Below the pieces are notes generated by a model. That model was given only the letters and a program-made list of their open reading frames with translations. It had not been told where the DNA came from and ran no database searches. From Shewanella sp. Choline-02u-19 (lineage in GTDB: Bacteria; Pseudomonadota; Gammaproteobacteria; Enterobacterales; Shewanellaceae), in the NCBI RefSeq assembly GCF_002836205.1, contig NZ_PJBE01000013.1, positions 1,240,001-1,304,000 of the forward strand: a stretch of 64,000 nt of DNA. Reading direction: 5' to 3'. Each line of letters begins with the position of its first letter. Positions within the stretch are counted from its first letter, which is position 1. A program made the translations under genes and the position numbers. This document shows positions 33,476 through 43,282 of the stretch, piece by piece.

Positions 33476-34492
33476 CTAATCTTGGGTTAACTCACCTACA
33501 ATGGATACTTGCATGGCTTTTCGGATGGCATCAGGGGTGAGATCCGTTGATAATAAATAATGTAGCTTAGCCAGTGCAGCTTCTGTCGTCATGTCGTAGC
33601 CGCTGATAACCCCTGCCGATGCAAGTGCATTACCCGTCGCATAACCGCCCATATTGACTTTACCTTGCAAACACTGGGTTAAATTCACCAGTACAATCCC
33701 ACGCTCGTGTGCATCACGCAGTGTTTTAAGTAACGCGGGTGTTTGTGGTGCATTGCCAACGCCAAAGGTCAGCAATATCAGCGCCTTTACAGGTTGCTGT
33801 AATATATTGGCGAAGATTTCTGTACTAATACCAGGGTAAAGAGTCACGACACCTATCGGTTGTGGACTGATATTAATCACATTAAGTGTTTGGCTCGGAT
33901 TATCCTTTGCGAGTTTACCTGCATGCCAGCGGATCTTAATTCCAGCTTCTAATAATAATGGGAAATTCGGCGAAGCAAACGCATTAAAGCCGTCAGCATG
34001 CGCTTTAGTCGTACGGTTGCCTCTAAACAGTTTGTTATTGAAGAATAAGCACACTTCATCGACAGGATAATTTGCTGCGATATAGAGCGCATTAAGTAAG
34101 TTAGTTTGTCCATCGGAACGTAACTGTGCCAGTGGGATCTGTGAGCCGGTAACAATAACGGGTTTAGATAACCCTTGTAACATAAACGATAAAGCAGATG
34201 CCGTATACGCCATGGTATCGGTACCATGCAAAATCACGAAGCCATCGTATTGGTCATAATTGGCTTTGATATCATTAGCGATCATCTGCCAATCAGTCGG
34301 TGCCATATCTGATGAGTCGATTAGGGGAGAGTATTCACTGATGACAAAGTCTGGCATTTCTTCATGGTAAAACTCAGGCATTGCTTTGATACATCCAGTC
34401 AAAAATCCTGCAACAGGGGCAAAGCCTTGTTCAGTTTTTTGCATACCAATAGTACCGCCCGTGTAGGCTACATATATACAGCGTTTAGTCAT
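33476..34492 (-). CDS. ansA: L-asparaginase, type I (cytoplasmic)
   Basis: Hydrolyses asparagine to aspartate and ammonia. 338 residues, as in E. coli AnsA. The two catalytic threonine regions are present: YVAYTGGTIGMQ at the N-terminus and LHGTDTMAYTASALSFML at about residue 85. The absence of a signal peptide marks it as type I. A GTG nine codons upstream is in frame; the ATG at 34492 is chosen because it gives the homologous N-terminus, although neither has a clear ribosome site. It lies downstream of sppA, as in E. coli. Confidence 0.95.
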   Translation of the reverse strand: MTKRCIYVAYTGGTIGMQKTEQGFAPVAGFLTGCIKAMPEFYHEEMPDFVISEYSPLIDSSDMAPTDWQMIANDIKANYDQYDGFVILHGTDTMAYTASALSFMLQGLSKPVIVTGSQIPLAQLRSDGQTNLLNALYIAANYPVDEVCLFFNNKLFRGNRTTKAHADGFNAFASPNFPLLLEAGIKIRWHAGKLAKDNPSQTLNVINISPQPIGVVTLYPGISTEIFANILQQPVKALILLTFGVGNAPQTPALLKTLRDAHERGIVLVNLTQCLQGKVNMGGYATGNALASAGVISGYDMTTEAALAKLHYLLSTDLTPDAIRKAMQVSIVGELTQD

Positions 34493-34548
34493 GTTGGTTT
34501 TGATTTTGTTTTTGAACACAATGGGATGATTATAAAGGTGTGGATATA

Positions 34549-34577
34549 ATAAAGCCCAGTAAAACTGGGCTTTATTT
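34549..34577 (-). terminator. intrinsic terminator after sppA
   Basis: Stem AAAGCCCAGT / ACTGGGCTTT with loop AAA, T-rich on both sides, between the sppA stop and the ansA start. It suggests that sppA and ansA are separately transcribed. Confidence 0.85.
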
Positions 34578-34611
34578 AATAAAACTTTAGTGAGTGATAA
34601 AGCTTTATGAC

Positions 34612-36453
34612 TTAGTCACTGCAAGTATCACAGTAAAGATAGACACCATTTGGATCATCAAACGTCTGCAATGTCTGAGCAACTGTTGAAAACTGACCCA
34701 AAAGTTGTTCAATTAGCGTGGTTTTTACCAAACTTTGTGGCATGTATACCGACGCGCTAGCAAACATCTCTTGTACAAACAGATCTTGCGGTGATAGCTC
34801 TTGCTCAATCACTTCGGTATCAAAATGTTCGATTGATGCCATATCCGCTGCTCGCGATACTGCGTCTTGTAGATCACCGAGTTCATCTACCAGACCAAGC
34901 TCAAGTGCCTTACGGCCAGTCCAAACACGGCCCTGTGCAATACTATCTACTTGCTCAAGGCTCATATCACGCTCTTTAGCGACTAATGAAATGAAGTCGT
35001 TATATCCGCGTTCAATATGGCGCTGAATAATAGCACTGATCCCTGGAGAAAGACCTTTAGTGACAGAAAATCCTGCCCAGTCAGAAGTTGCAACACCATC
35101 GGTATGGACACCTATGCTCGCAAGCGAGTCTTCAAAGGTGGTGACCATTCCGAAAATGCCGATAGAGCCTGTCAACGTTGTTGGGGTGGCGTAGATATAA
35201 TCTGCACTGGCTGATATCCAGTATCCACCGGACGCTGCATAGCTGCCCATACTGACAACAACAGGTTTATTGGCTGTTTTAAGGGCTAATACTTCTTGGC
35301 GGATCTGCTCTGATGCGAATGCACTGCCACCAGGACTATCAACACGAAGTACCACGGCTTTAATGGAATCATCAAAACGTGCTTTACGGAGCAACTTAGC
35401 GGTGCTTTCTCCGCCAATCTGCCCAGCAGGTTGCGCGCCATTCATGATCGTGCCTTTGGCAACGATGATGCCGACTTTATTGTCTGATAAAAGCAGTGGA
35501 TGACTTGCCGTTACAGAAAGGTAATCATAGAAATCGATCTGTTTGAATGACTCACCATCGGCAGATTCACCGACGGCATCAACCATGCTCAATCGAAATC
35601 CTTCCGCTGTTTTAAGGTTATCAACCCAATTCATATTCAGCGCCATTTGACTAGACTGACCTTCCGCTTTGTCTAACTGGGCTAAATAGTCCTCTGCGCT
35701 CAAAGATAGACTCGTTGCAGGGATATCTCGGTTTTGTCCAACCGTAGTACTGTAGCTTTCCCATAAATCATTTAATAAGGTTAAGTTAGCCTCTTTAGCT
35801 GCGTCTGACATGTCATCACGAATAAAGGGTTCTACTGCAGATTTAAATGTACCGACGCGGAAGACATGAGCTTTAATTTTAAGCTTGTCTAAGGCTGACT
35901 TAAAATACTGGCGGTAACGACCTAAGCCTTCAATTTCAACGCTGCCCTGTGGGTTTAAGGTGATGCTATCTGCAAAGCTGGCGAGGAAGTACTGATTTTG
36001 TCCGTACCAATTTGCGTGAGCAACAATGGGTTTACCCGATTCTTTAAAGTTGTTTAAGGCATCACCAATCGATTGTAGCTTACTCATGCCTGTGCCACTA
36101 AGGTGGCCTAAGTCGAGTACTAACTGACTGATCCGATTGTCAGCAGCGGCATTGTTAACAACATCAATGACATCTGCTAATAGGATCTCGCCACCAGCAT
36201 CTTTACCATTACCACTTTTCATTGCCGCTTCAAAAGGGTCTACATGGCGTTTTTGATCAACGATTGCTCCAGAAAGGTTCAGCACCAGTGCTGAACCATC
36301 TTCTACTTTTATGCTTTCTTCACCGCTTAATACTACGATGAGTGCGATGACAATACCGAAAAAGAAAAGGTTTAAAAATAGTTTTCTTGTGCCGTTGATT
36401 ACATTCCAGCTAAGTAGGAATATCTTTTTAAATATTGAGGGTTTAGCGGGCAT
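34612..36453 (-). CDS. sppA: signal peptide peptidase SppA, 67K type
   Basis: A 613-residue inner-membrane serine protease with a Ser-Lys dyad that degrades leftover signal peptides on the periplasmic side. One N-terminal transmembrane helix (LFLNLFFFGIVIALIVVLSG, about 25-44). The long form has two S49 domains: the N-terminal one gives the lysine (FRVGTFKSAVEPFIRDDMS), the C-terminal one gives the serine nucleophile (MGSYAASGGYWISASADY), matching K209 and S409 in E. coli. AAAGGAG precedes the ATG. Confidence 0.95.
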   Translation of the reverse strand: MPAKPSIFKKIFLLSWNVINGTRKLFLNLFFFGIVIALIVVLSGEESIKVEDGSALVLNLSGAIVDQKRHVDPFEAAMKSGNGKDAGGEILLADVIDVVNNAAADNRISQLVLDLGHLSGTGMSKLQSIGDALNNFKESGKPIVAHANWYGQNQYFLASFADSITLNPQGSVEIEGLGRYRQYFKSALDKLKIKAHVFRVGTFKSAVEPFIRDDMSDAAKEANLTLLNDLWESYSTTVGQNRDIPATSLSLSAEDYLAQLDKAEGQSSQMALNMNWVDNLKTAEGFRLSMVDAVGESADGESFKQIDFYDYLSVTASHPLLLSDNKVGIIVAKGTIMNGAQPAGQIGGESTAKLLRKARFDDSIKAVVLRVDSPGGSAFASEQIRQEVLALKTANKPVVVSMGSYAASGGYWISASADYIYATPTTLTGSIGIFGMVTTFEDSLASIGVHTDGVATSDWAGFSVTKGLSPGISAIIQRHIERGYNDFISLVAKERDMSLEQVDSIAQGRVWTGRKALELGLVDELGDLQDAVSRAADMASIEHFDTEVIEQELSPQDLFVQEMFASASVYMPQSLVKTTLIEQLLGQFSTVAQTLQTFDDPNGVYLYCDTCSD

Positions 36454-36608
36454 CAGCCACTCCTTTGAATCCGAATTATGACAATGCTAACTGAAAACAG
36501 TCTCGAAAGGAAAATTCAATTGTAAAGGAATCTAATCACTCACTTATTGAGCTTATGGTTTACACAATGTATGCTGAATTAAATCACTTGTTTAAAAAGG
36601 ACGTTTGA

Positions 36609-38624
36609 ATGTCGTTTCCGCATTTATTAGAACCCTTAGATCTGGGCTTTACCCAGTTAAAGAACCGTGTGCTGATGGGCTCAATGCATACTGGTTTGGA
36701 AGAAGAAAAGGGCGGTTTTGAGAAACTGGCAGTGTTTTATAAAGAGCGTGCACAAGGCGGAGTAGGTCTTATCGTTACCGGCGGTATTTCACCTAATCTC
36801 CGTGGGCGGTTGGCGCCTAATGCTTGTCAGTTGAGTTTTCCATGGCAGGTAAAGAAACACACTATCGTCACTAAAGCAGTGCATGACGCCGGCGGTAAGA
36901 TATGCATGCAACTACTACACGCGGGACGTTATGGTTATCACCCATTCTCGCAGGCCCCGAGTAAAATAAAATCTCCGATTACCCCTTTCACACCATCTGA
37001 AATGTCTACAAGACAAGTAGCCGCAACGATTAAAGACTATGCAACCAGTGCTGCACTGGCTAAAAAAGCAGGTTATGACGGCGTAGAGGTGATGGGCAGT
37101 GAAGGTTATTTGATAAACCAGTTTGTTAGCTCTCGCACCAACAAGCGTACAGATAAGTGGGGCGGTGCATTTGAAAATAGAGCACAGTTCCCTGTTGAGA
37201 TCGTAAATCAGATCCGCGCCAAAGTGGGCACTGATTTTATTATCATTTTTAGATTGTCTATGCTTGATCTGGTTGATAATGGCTCCACTTGGGATGAAGT
37301 TGTACAACTTGCAAAACGGTTAGAAAGCGCGGGTGTAACGATTATAAACACCGGCATAGGCTGGCATGAAGCGCGTATTCCGACCATTGCCACTAGCGTA
37401 CCTCGCGGCGCGTTTGCATGGGTGACGGAAAAGCTGATGAAAGAGATGTCTATTCCGCTTATCGCGACTAATCGCATTAATACACCCGAGATAGCAGAAT
37501 CTATTATTGCGTCGGGCCAAGCAGATATGGTGTCGATGGCTAGGCCTTTCTTAGCCGATCCTGAATTTGTAAATAAAGCTGAAGCTAACACACCTGAACT
37601 TATCAATACTTGCATTGGCTGTAACCAAGCGTGTCTTGATCATAGCTTTGCGCTTAAACGAGCAACCTGTTTAGTTAACCCACGTGCTTGCTATGAAACC
37701 GAGCTTAACTTCACCCCAGCGAACATTAAAAAGCGTATTGCGGTAATGGGCGCAGGCCCTGCAGGGATGGCGTTCTCAGTATATGCGGCGACTAGAGGTC
37801 ATGAAGTGGTTTTGTTTGAGGCAAAATCTGAAGTCGGTGGACAATTTAACTTAGCCAGGAAGATCCCTGGCAAAGAGGAGTTCGACGAGACCATTAGATA
37901 TTTTCTAAACCAGATAAAACTGCATAAGATTGAACTGCGTCTAAATACTCGACTCGATGCTAGTGTCATTAGAGATGAAAAGTTTGACGAAATAGTGATG
38001 TCATCGGGGGTTAAACCGCGTCCGCTTGATTTACCTGGTTTCGATAGTGAAAAAGTGGTTGATTACCAACAAGTACTCAACGGCGAAGTTGAAATTGGAC
38101 AGAAAGTTGCTTTGATTGGTGCTGGCGGTATTGGTTTTGATATGGCGCACTATTTATGCGAAGAAGAATCCTCTACGTTAAACCCAAATAAATGGTTAAA
38201 GCAGTGGGGTATCGATAAAGAATACCAAACTGCAGGTGGCTTAACAGAGCCTGTTCTCGATGAAAAGCATCGTGAGGTGGTGTTACTGCAACGTAAAACC
38301 ACAAAAATGGGTAAAGGATTGGGTAAAACAACGGGCTGGATCCACCGTTCAGTATTGAAGCAGCATAAAGTGGTGATGAAAACCGGCGTATCTTATGAAA
38401 AGTTTGATGATGAAGGGCTGCATATCACCGTTAATGACAAGGCTGAGGTGTTAGCAGTCGATAATGTTGTACTCTGCGCGGGTCAGGTTTCAAATACTGC
38501 ACTGCTTGAAGAGATGAAGTCTACGGGAATTCCGGTTCATCTGATTGGCGGAGCTGACGTTGCCGCTGAACTTGATGCCAAGCGTGCTATACGCCAAGGT
38601 GCGGAGCTCGCTATCGCTCTTTAA
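36609..38624 (+). CDS. fadH: 2,4-dienoyl-CoA reductase (NADPH), FadH
   Basis: Reduces 2,4-dienoyl-CoA during beta-oxidation of unsaturated fatty acids. 671 residues: an FMN TIM barrel of the old yellow enzyme type (residues 1-330, with HAGRYGYH and QFVSSRTNKRTDKWGG), then a 4Fe-4S cluster CIGCNQACLDHSF...CLVNPRACYE, then an FAD/NADPH domain (VMGAGPAGMAFSVYAATRG; second motif ALIGAGGIGFDMAHYL). The length equals E. coli FadH (672). AAAAGGACG precedes the ATG. Confidence 0.96.
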   Translation: MSFPHLLEPLDLGFTQLKNRVLMGSMHTGLEEEKGGFEKLAVFYKERAQGGVGLIVTGGISPNLRGRLAPNACQLSFPWQVKKHTIVTKAVHDAGGKICMQLLHAGRYGYHPFSQAPSKIKSPITPFTPSEMSTRQVAATIKDYATSAALAKKAGYDGVEVMGSEGYLINQFVSSRTNKRTDKWGGAFENRAQFPVEIVNQIRAKVGTDFIIIFRLSMLDLVDNGSTWDEVVQLAKRLESAGVTIINTGIGWHEARIPTIATSVPRGAFAWVTEKLMKEMSIPLIATNRINTPEIAESIIASGQADMVSMARPFLADPEFVNKAEANTPELINTCIGCNQACLDHSFALKRATCLVNPRACYETELNFTPANIKKRIAVMGAGPAGMAFSVYAATRGHEVVLFEAKSEVGGQFNLARKIPGKEEFDETIRYFLNQIKLHKIELRLNTRLDASVIRDEKFDEIVMSSGVKPRPLDLPGFDSEKVVDYQQVLNGEVEIGQKVALIGAGGIGFDMAHYLCEEESSTLNPNKWLKQWGIDKEYQTAGGLTEPVLDEKHREVVLLQRKTTKMGKGLGKTTGWIHRSVLKQHKVVMKTGVSYEKFDDEGLHITVNDKAEVLAVDNVVLCAGQVSNTALLEEMKSTGIPVHLIGGADVAAELDAKRAIRQGAELAIAL

Positions 38625-38646
38625 GCGAACCGTTCAATATTCCAAT

Positions 38647-38689
38647 AAAAGCCTGTTTAGTTCAATACGCGAACTAAACAGGCTTTTTT
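38647..38689 (+). terminator. intrinsic terminator after fadH
   Basis: Stem of 17 bp, AAAAGCCTGTTTAGTTC / GAACTAAACAGGCTTTT, loop AATACGC, followed by T's. Confidence 0.93.
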
Positions 38690-39045
38690 GTCATTGATGT
38701 TTTGTGTTTAGATAACAAGTTAAAGATTAATATTTTCCAAAATAATGAGGCTGCTAGTGGTTATTGCAATAGGTAGTCATTTAACCTCCTAATTCCTACG
38801 CACGAGAGCATACGGAGAAGTAGAGGGAGTCGGGTATTAGCGGGGCATGTTAGGTTATAGAAAGCTTGGAGGAGTCTATAGTTTGATATGTCGAGCATTG
38901 ATGAAGCTCTAGTGTTCACTGGTGCATACTAACGGAGTGTTTAATGTCTGGGTAGGGTAGTGCGTTATGCACTGAAATAAATGAACTGCAGAGATTAATG
39001 ACATAAAACTGCGGTCATGACTCTCTGCAATCTAAACTGTTGCTG
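38690..39045. other. intergenic region between fadH and yfaE, no gene seen
   Basis: About 350 bp. Near 38988-39032 an imperfect hairpin (GCAGAGA...TCTCTGC with inner ATGAC/GTCAT) lies just past the yfaE stop and may end the nrd transcript, although its T-tract is weak. Nothing else is recognisable. Confidence 0.45.
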
Positions 39046-39399
39046 TTAATCTATAGATTCGTGAGTTTCAGGTTGCTTACGTTTGGGTGCTCTAACAACG
39101 ACTTCCGCACCTTCCCCTGAAAGTTCTAAATTTATATCGGTCGTTGGAATACAACAACATGGCAGACATTCGTCTGCTTCTAATGTCACTAGCGGTTCAG
39201 TTATATAGCTAACGGAACCACTAATCACTTTAGTTTTGCATTGCCCACAAAATCCATTTCGGCATTCAGAAAAAGTCTTCACTTTTTTCTGCTCTAATGC
39301 TTCAAGCAAGGTCAGGTGCTGTTGATTAAACAACAGCACCGGTTGGCCTTGTAGGCTAACGATGGGGGCTTTTTTTAAGCTGAGATGCTTAAAGGTCAA
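39046..39399 (-). CDS. yfaE: class I ribonucleotide reductase maintenance ferredoxin YfaE
   Basis: A 117-residue [2Fe-2S] plant-type ferredoxin. The cluster ligands are in FSECRNGFCGQCKTK (three Cys) and CLPCCCIP. YfaE supplies electrons to rebuild the diferric-tyrosyl radical of NrdB. It overlaps the end of nrdB by 11 bp, as in E. coli, which supports the assignment. It is somewhat longer than E. coli YfaE (84 residues) owing to N- and C-terminal extensions. Confidence 0.92.
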   Translation of the reverse strand: MTFKHLSLKKAPIVSLQGQPVLLFNQQHLTLLEALEQKKVKTFSECRNGFCGQCKTKVISGSVSYITEPLVTLEADECLPCCCIPTTDINLELSGEGAEVVVRAPKRKQPETHESID

Positions 39400-40519
39400 A
39401 GTCTAAAAACTCATCTTCATCAATAGAAGAATCGATTTGGCCAACTAAGTATGATGAAACTTCAACTTCTTGAGGTGCCACCTGAACCGCGTCACTCTCG
39501 AGCCAGTTCTTCATCCATGGAAGTGGGTTAGTTATCTCAGCGTACGGTGATTCAAAGTTAACTGACTTCATACGTTCGTTAGTAATGTACTCGACGTACT
39601 GACAAAGGATGTGTTCATTTAAGCCAATCATTGAACCGTCTTTGAACAGGTATTTAGCCCACTCTTTTTCTTGCTCTGCAGCTTTGACAAAAATGTCGAT
39701 GGCAGTTTGCTTGCACTCTTTAGCTATCTCTGCCATTTCAGGATCATCTTTACCTGCATGCATGATTTTTAAAATGTGTTGCGTGCTGTTCAAGTGCAAT
39801 GCTTCATCGCGGGCAATTAGGCGAATGATTTTTGCATTACCTTCCATAACGTTGCGCTCTGCAAATGCAAACGAGCAAGCAAAACTAACATAGAAACGAA
39901 TGGCTTCAAGCACGTTAACAGACACCATACATAAGTAGAGTGCTTTCTTTATTTCTCGCTTAGTGACTTCAACAGTTTCGCCATTAATTTGATGGCTACC
40001 TTCACCGTGTAAGTGGAATGCTTGGCTAAGTATGATGAGCTCGTCGTAATAAGCTGCAATGTCAGTTGCTCGCTTAAGGATCTCTTTATTCTCAACGATA
40101 TCGTCAAAAACAACCGATGGATCATTAACGATATTACGGATGATATGAGTGTATGAGCGCGAATGAATCGTTTCTGAAAACGACCATGTCTCAATCCATG
40201 TCTCTAATTCAGGCAGAGATACTAACGGTAAAAATGCGACGTTGGGTGAACGTCCTTGAATTGAATCAAGTAGAGTCTGATATTTTAAGTTCGAAATGAA
40301 AATATGCTTTTCATGCTCAGGCAGTGCAGCGTAATCTATTTTATCTTTGCTGACGTCAACTTCTTCAGGGCGCCAAAAGAATGAAAGCTGTTTTTCAATC
40401 AGTTTTTCAAATACTTCATATTTCTGTTGGTCATAACGCGCAACGTTAACTGACTGCCCAAGAAACATAGGTTCAAGCAGTGCATTGTTAGGTGTTTGAC
40501 AAAATGTAGAATAGGCCAT
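39389..40519 (-). CDS. nrdB: ribonucleoside-diphosphate reductase 1, beta subunit
   Basis: Carries the diiron-tyrosyl radical of class Ia RNR. 376 residues, the E. coli length. Iron ligands are visible in HEKHIFISNLKYQ-region acids, AAYYDELIILSQAFHLHGEG (radical Tyr region), RFYVSFACSFAFAERNVMEGNA and ARDEALHLNSTQH; the C-terminus ends in the acidic EDEFLDFDL tail that docks on NrdA. In the 73-bp gap after nrdA is a GGGGGC-TTT-GCCCCC hairpin (40539-40553) without T-tract, perhaps tuning the nrdA:nrdB ratio. Confidence 0.96.
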   Translation of the reverse strand: MAYSTFCQTPNNALLEPMFLGQSVNVARYDQQKYEVFEKLIEKQLSFFWRPEEVDVSKDKIDYAALPEHEKHIFISNLKYQTLLDSIQGRSPNVAFLPLVSLPELETWIETWSFSETIHSRSYTHIIRNIVNDPSVVFDDIVENKEILKRATDIAAYYDELIILSQAFHLHGEGSHQINGETVEVTKREIKKALYLCMVSVNVLEAIRFYVSFACSFAFAERNVMEGNAKIIRLIARDEALHLNSTQHILKIMHAGKDDPEMAEIAKECKQTAIDIFVKAAEQEKEWAKYLFKDGSMIGLNEHILCQYVEYITNERMKSVNFESPYAEITNPLPWMKNWLESDAVQVAPQEVEVSSYLVGQIDSSIDEDEFLDFDL

Positions 40520-40592
40520 TTTTCTATCTTCCGATAATGGGGGCTTTGCCCCCTTTAATTAACGTTTAATACTCATGAATAACTGCTCGAGA

Positions 40593-42881
40593 CTAGATTT
40601 TACATGCGCCGCCTTCGCAGCTGTCATCTTCTACTTCAACGGAAGTAATGTCATCATGATTATCTGAAGCACCATCACGAGTATTGTGATAGTAAAGTGT
40701 CTTCACACCGTATTTATAAGCAGTCAATAAGTCTTTCAGCAGTACCTTCATTGGCACTCTTCCACCCTCAAAACGAGATGGGTCGTAGTTGGTGTTAGCT
40801 GAAATAGATTGATCAACAAACTTCTGCATTAAACCGACTAACTGTATGTAACCATCGTTATTAGGCATCTGCCACAATAGTTCATAACTATGCTGATATT
40901 TTTCAAAGTCAGGAACAACTTGCTTTAATTGACCATCTTTACTGGCTTTAACGCTGATGAGACCGCGCGGTGGCTCAATGCCGTTAGTGGCGTTAGAGAT
41001 CTGCGAAGAGGTCTCTGACGGCATTAATGCCGAAAGGGTAGAGTTACGCAGTCCGTGAGTTTTAATCTCTTCACGCAGCGTTTCCCAATCCATATGCAAT
41101 GGCTCGTCACAGATTTTGTCCAAGTCACGCTTATAGGTATCGATAGGTAAGATCCCTTTCGAATACGTGGTTTCGTGGAACGCTGGGCAAGCCCCTTGCT
41201 CTTTAGCCAAGTTCATTGACGCTTTCAATAGATAGTACTGGATTGCTTCAAATGTCTTATGGGTAAGACCATTTGCTGAACCATCTGAATAGCGCACACC
41301 TTCTTTCGCGAGATAGTTAGCGAAGTTGATAACTCCGATCCCTAAAGTACGACGATTCATCGATGCTTTTTCAGCAGAGATAATCGGATAATCTTGATAG
41401 TCTAATAAGTTATCCAGTGCTCGTACGGCAAGATCTGCCAATGGCTCTAGCTCTTCAAGCTTTTTAATCGCGCCTAAGTTCAACGCTGAAAGCGTACAAA
41501 GGGCAATTTCACCGTCAGGATCATTGATGTTGTTCAATGGCTTAGTCGGCAGCGCTATTTCTAAACATAAGTTAGATTGACGGATTGGCGCTACTTTTGA
41601 ATCAAATGGACTGTGCGTGTTGCAGTGATCCACGTTTTGAATATAGATACGACCCGTAGAGGCACGCTCTTGCATCATCAATGAAAACAGTTCAACGGCT
41701 TTAATTTGTTGCTTACGGATACTCTCGTCAGCTTCATATTTAAGGTAGAGACGTTCAAATTCATCTTGATCTTCAAAGAACGCATCGTACATGCCAGGCA
41801 CATCTGATGGGCTGAACAAGCTAATCATGCCACCTTGGATAAGGCGCTGGTACATCAGCTTATTAATTTGCACGCCGTAATCTAGGTGACGAATACGGTT
41901 GTCATCTACGCCACGGTTATTCTTAAGTACCAGTAACGATTCAACTTCTAGATGCCACATAGGGTAGAAGAGGGTGGCAGCACCGCCGCGTACGCCGCCT
42001 TGTGAGCACGATTTGACAGCGGTTTGGAAATACTTATAAAACGGTAAACAACCGGTGTGGAATGCTTCACCACCACGAATAGGGCTACCTAGCGCGCGAA
42101 TTCGACCGGCATTCACACCAATCCCAGCTCGCTGAGAGACGTATTTAACGATTGAAGATGCAGTGGCATTAATTGAATCTAAGCTGTCACCACATTCAAT
42201 TAGCACGCAAGAGCTGAATTGGCGTGTTGGTGTACGCACACCCGCCATAATCGGTGTGGGTAGTGAAATCTTAAACGTCGATGTTGCATCGTAAAAATCT
42301 TTTACGTACTTAAGACGTGTTTCTTTTGGATATTTAGCAAATAAACACGCAGCAACCAAAATATAAAGAAACTGTGCACTTTCATAAATTTCATGAGTGA
42401 CACGGTTTTGAACTAAATACTTACCTTCTAACTGCTTAACGGCTGCATAAGAGAAGTTCATGTCACGCCAATGATCAATGTAGCTACCTAATATATCGAT
42501 CTCTTCGCGGCTATAGTCCTGCAGTATGTGGGCATCGTACTTGCCCAGTTCTACTAAGTGAACGACATGTTCGTAAAGTTTTGGTGGTTCAAACTGACCA
42601 AACGCCTTTTTACGAAGATGGAAAATGGCCAATCTTGCAGATAAAAACTGATAGTCAGGTGACTCGGGGGAAATTAAGTCTGCAGCGGCTTTAATGATAG
42701 TCTCGTGGATCGCTTCAGTTGGGATCCCTTCGAAAAACTGTAGGTGAGAACGTAGTTCAACTTCAGACACCGAGACATTAGTCAGTCCCTTTGCCGCCCA
42801 TTCAATAACACGATGGATTTTTTCGAGATCGATTGTCTCACGTTCGCCACTGCGTTTTGTGACTGTCATATTACTATTCAT
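40593..42881 (-). CDS. nrdA: ribonucleoside-diphosphate reductase 1, alpha subunit
   Basis: Catalytic subunit of class Ia RNR, reducing NDPs to dNDPs. 762 residues: an ATP-cone allosteric domain (VTKRSGERETIDLEKIHRVI), catalytic barrel with FSSCVLIECGDSL, NLCLEIALPT and NTHSPF, radical-transfer tyrosines near TLYYHNTRDGA, and the C-terminal redox pair CEGGACKI. The frame extends 52 codons upstream but without homology; the ATG at 42881 gives the expected N-terminus. NrdR- and DnaA-type sites lie upstream. It is the first gene of nrdA-nrdB-yfaE. Confidence 0.96.
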   Translation of the reverse strand: MNSNMTVTKRSGERETIDLEKIHRVIEWAAKGLTNVSVSEVELRSHLQFFEGIPTEAIHETIIKAAADLISPESPDYQFLSARLAIFHLRKKAFGQFEPPKLYEHVVHLVELGKYDAHILQDYSREEIDILGSYIDHWRDMNFSYAAVKQLEGKYLVQNRVTHEIYESAQFLYILVAACLFAKYPKETRLKYVKDFYDATSTFKISLPTPIMAGVRTPTRQFSSCVLIECGDSLDSINATASSIVKYVSQRAGIGVNAGRIRALGSPIRGGEAFHTGCLPFYKYFQTAVKSCSQGGVRGGAATLFYPMWHLEVESLLVLKNNRGVDDNRIRHLDYGVQINKLMYQRLIQGGMISLFSPSDVPGMYDAFFEDQDEFERLYLKYEADESIRKQQIKAVELFSLMMQERASTGRIYIQNVDHCNTHSPFDSKVAPIRQSNLCLEIALPTKPLNNINDPDGEIALCTLSALNLGAIKKLEELEPLADLAVRALDNLLDYQDYPIISAEKASMNRRTLGIGVINFANYLAKEGVRYSDGSANGLTHKTFEAIQYYLLKASMNLAKEQGACPAFHETTYSKGILPIDTYKRDLDKICDEPLHMDWETLREEIKTHGLRNSTLSALMPSETSSQISNATNGIEPPRGLISVKASKDGQLKQVVPDFEKYQHSYELLWQMPNNDGYIQLVGLMQKFVDQSISANTNYDPSRFEGGRVPMKVLLKDLLTAYKYGVKTLYYHNTRDGASDNHDDITSVEVEDDSCEGGACKI

Positions 42882-42998
42882 TAAAGATAAACCTTGGTTC
42901 TTATATTGATGAAAGTGACCTGCATAGGTGCACCGTACATTTCCCTGTAAACAATCCAAACGAAACCGTAAAACAGTGGCTTCCAATTTATTGACACA

Positions 42999-43014
42999 AA
43001 CTGCTAAATAGTGT
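42999..43014 (-). promoter_or_regulatory. second NrdR-type box upstream of nrdA (degenerate)
   Basis: AACTGCTAAATAGTGT: the half nearer the perfect box matches the NrdR consensus (acaCwAtATaTwGtgt), the other half does not. Its spacing of 33 bp from the box at 43032 is about three helical turns, as NrdR requires paired boxes on one face of DNA. Confidence 0.45.
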
Positions 43015-43031
43015 CTCTGATTGCCACTTAC

Positions 43032-43047
43032 ACACAATATATGGTGT
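43032..43047 (-). promoter_or_regulatory. NrdR box upstream of nrdA
   Basis: ACACAATATATGGTGT matches the 16-bp NrdR consensus at nearly every position. NrdR represses RNR operons when dATP is high. It lies about 150 bp upstream of the nrdA start. Confidence 0.8.
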
Positions 43048-43116
43048 TTTTAAATTTCTTAGGTACAAGATAGTGAGGTTCGGGGTTATTTGCAAGTACG
43101 AATTCTGGGAACAAGT

Positions 43117-43125
43117 TGTGGATAT
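43117..43125 (+). promoter_or_regulatory. DnaA-box-like site upstream of nrdA
   Basis: TGTGGATAT, which is ATATCCACA on the other strand: 8 of 9 with TTATCCACA. DnaA regulates nrdAB in E. coli, so the position is meaningful, but one near-match by itself is weak. Confidence 0.4.
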
Positions 43126-43282
43126 CTTGAGGATAATTTTGACAGTTAGTAACAGCTAACCCTTAAAGCTTGTTTTGATTTGGGTTCCTAGCGGAAGATG
43201 AATATTTATACAGCCAAAAATGGATTTGAAGATCGCAGGATCCTTGAGCGATCTTCACTTATCAATATACTGATAATATAAC

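Noticed and set aside
40539..40553. GGGGGC-TTT-GCCCCC hairpin as a terminator between nrdA and nrdB
   Set aside because: No T-tract follows on the minus strand, and nrdB must be cotranscribed; it is more likely a stability or attenuation hairpin.
42882..43037. N-terminal extension of NrdA by 52 residues
   Set aside because: No similarity to NrdA in the extension; NrdA begins with the ATP-cone directly after the internal ATG at 42881.
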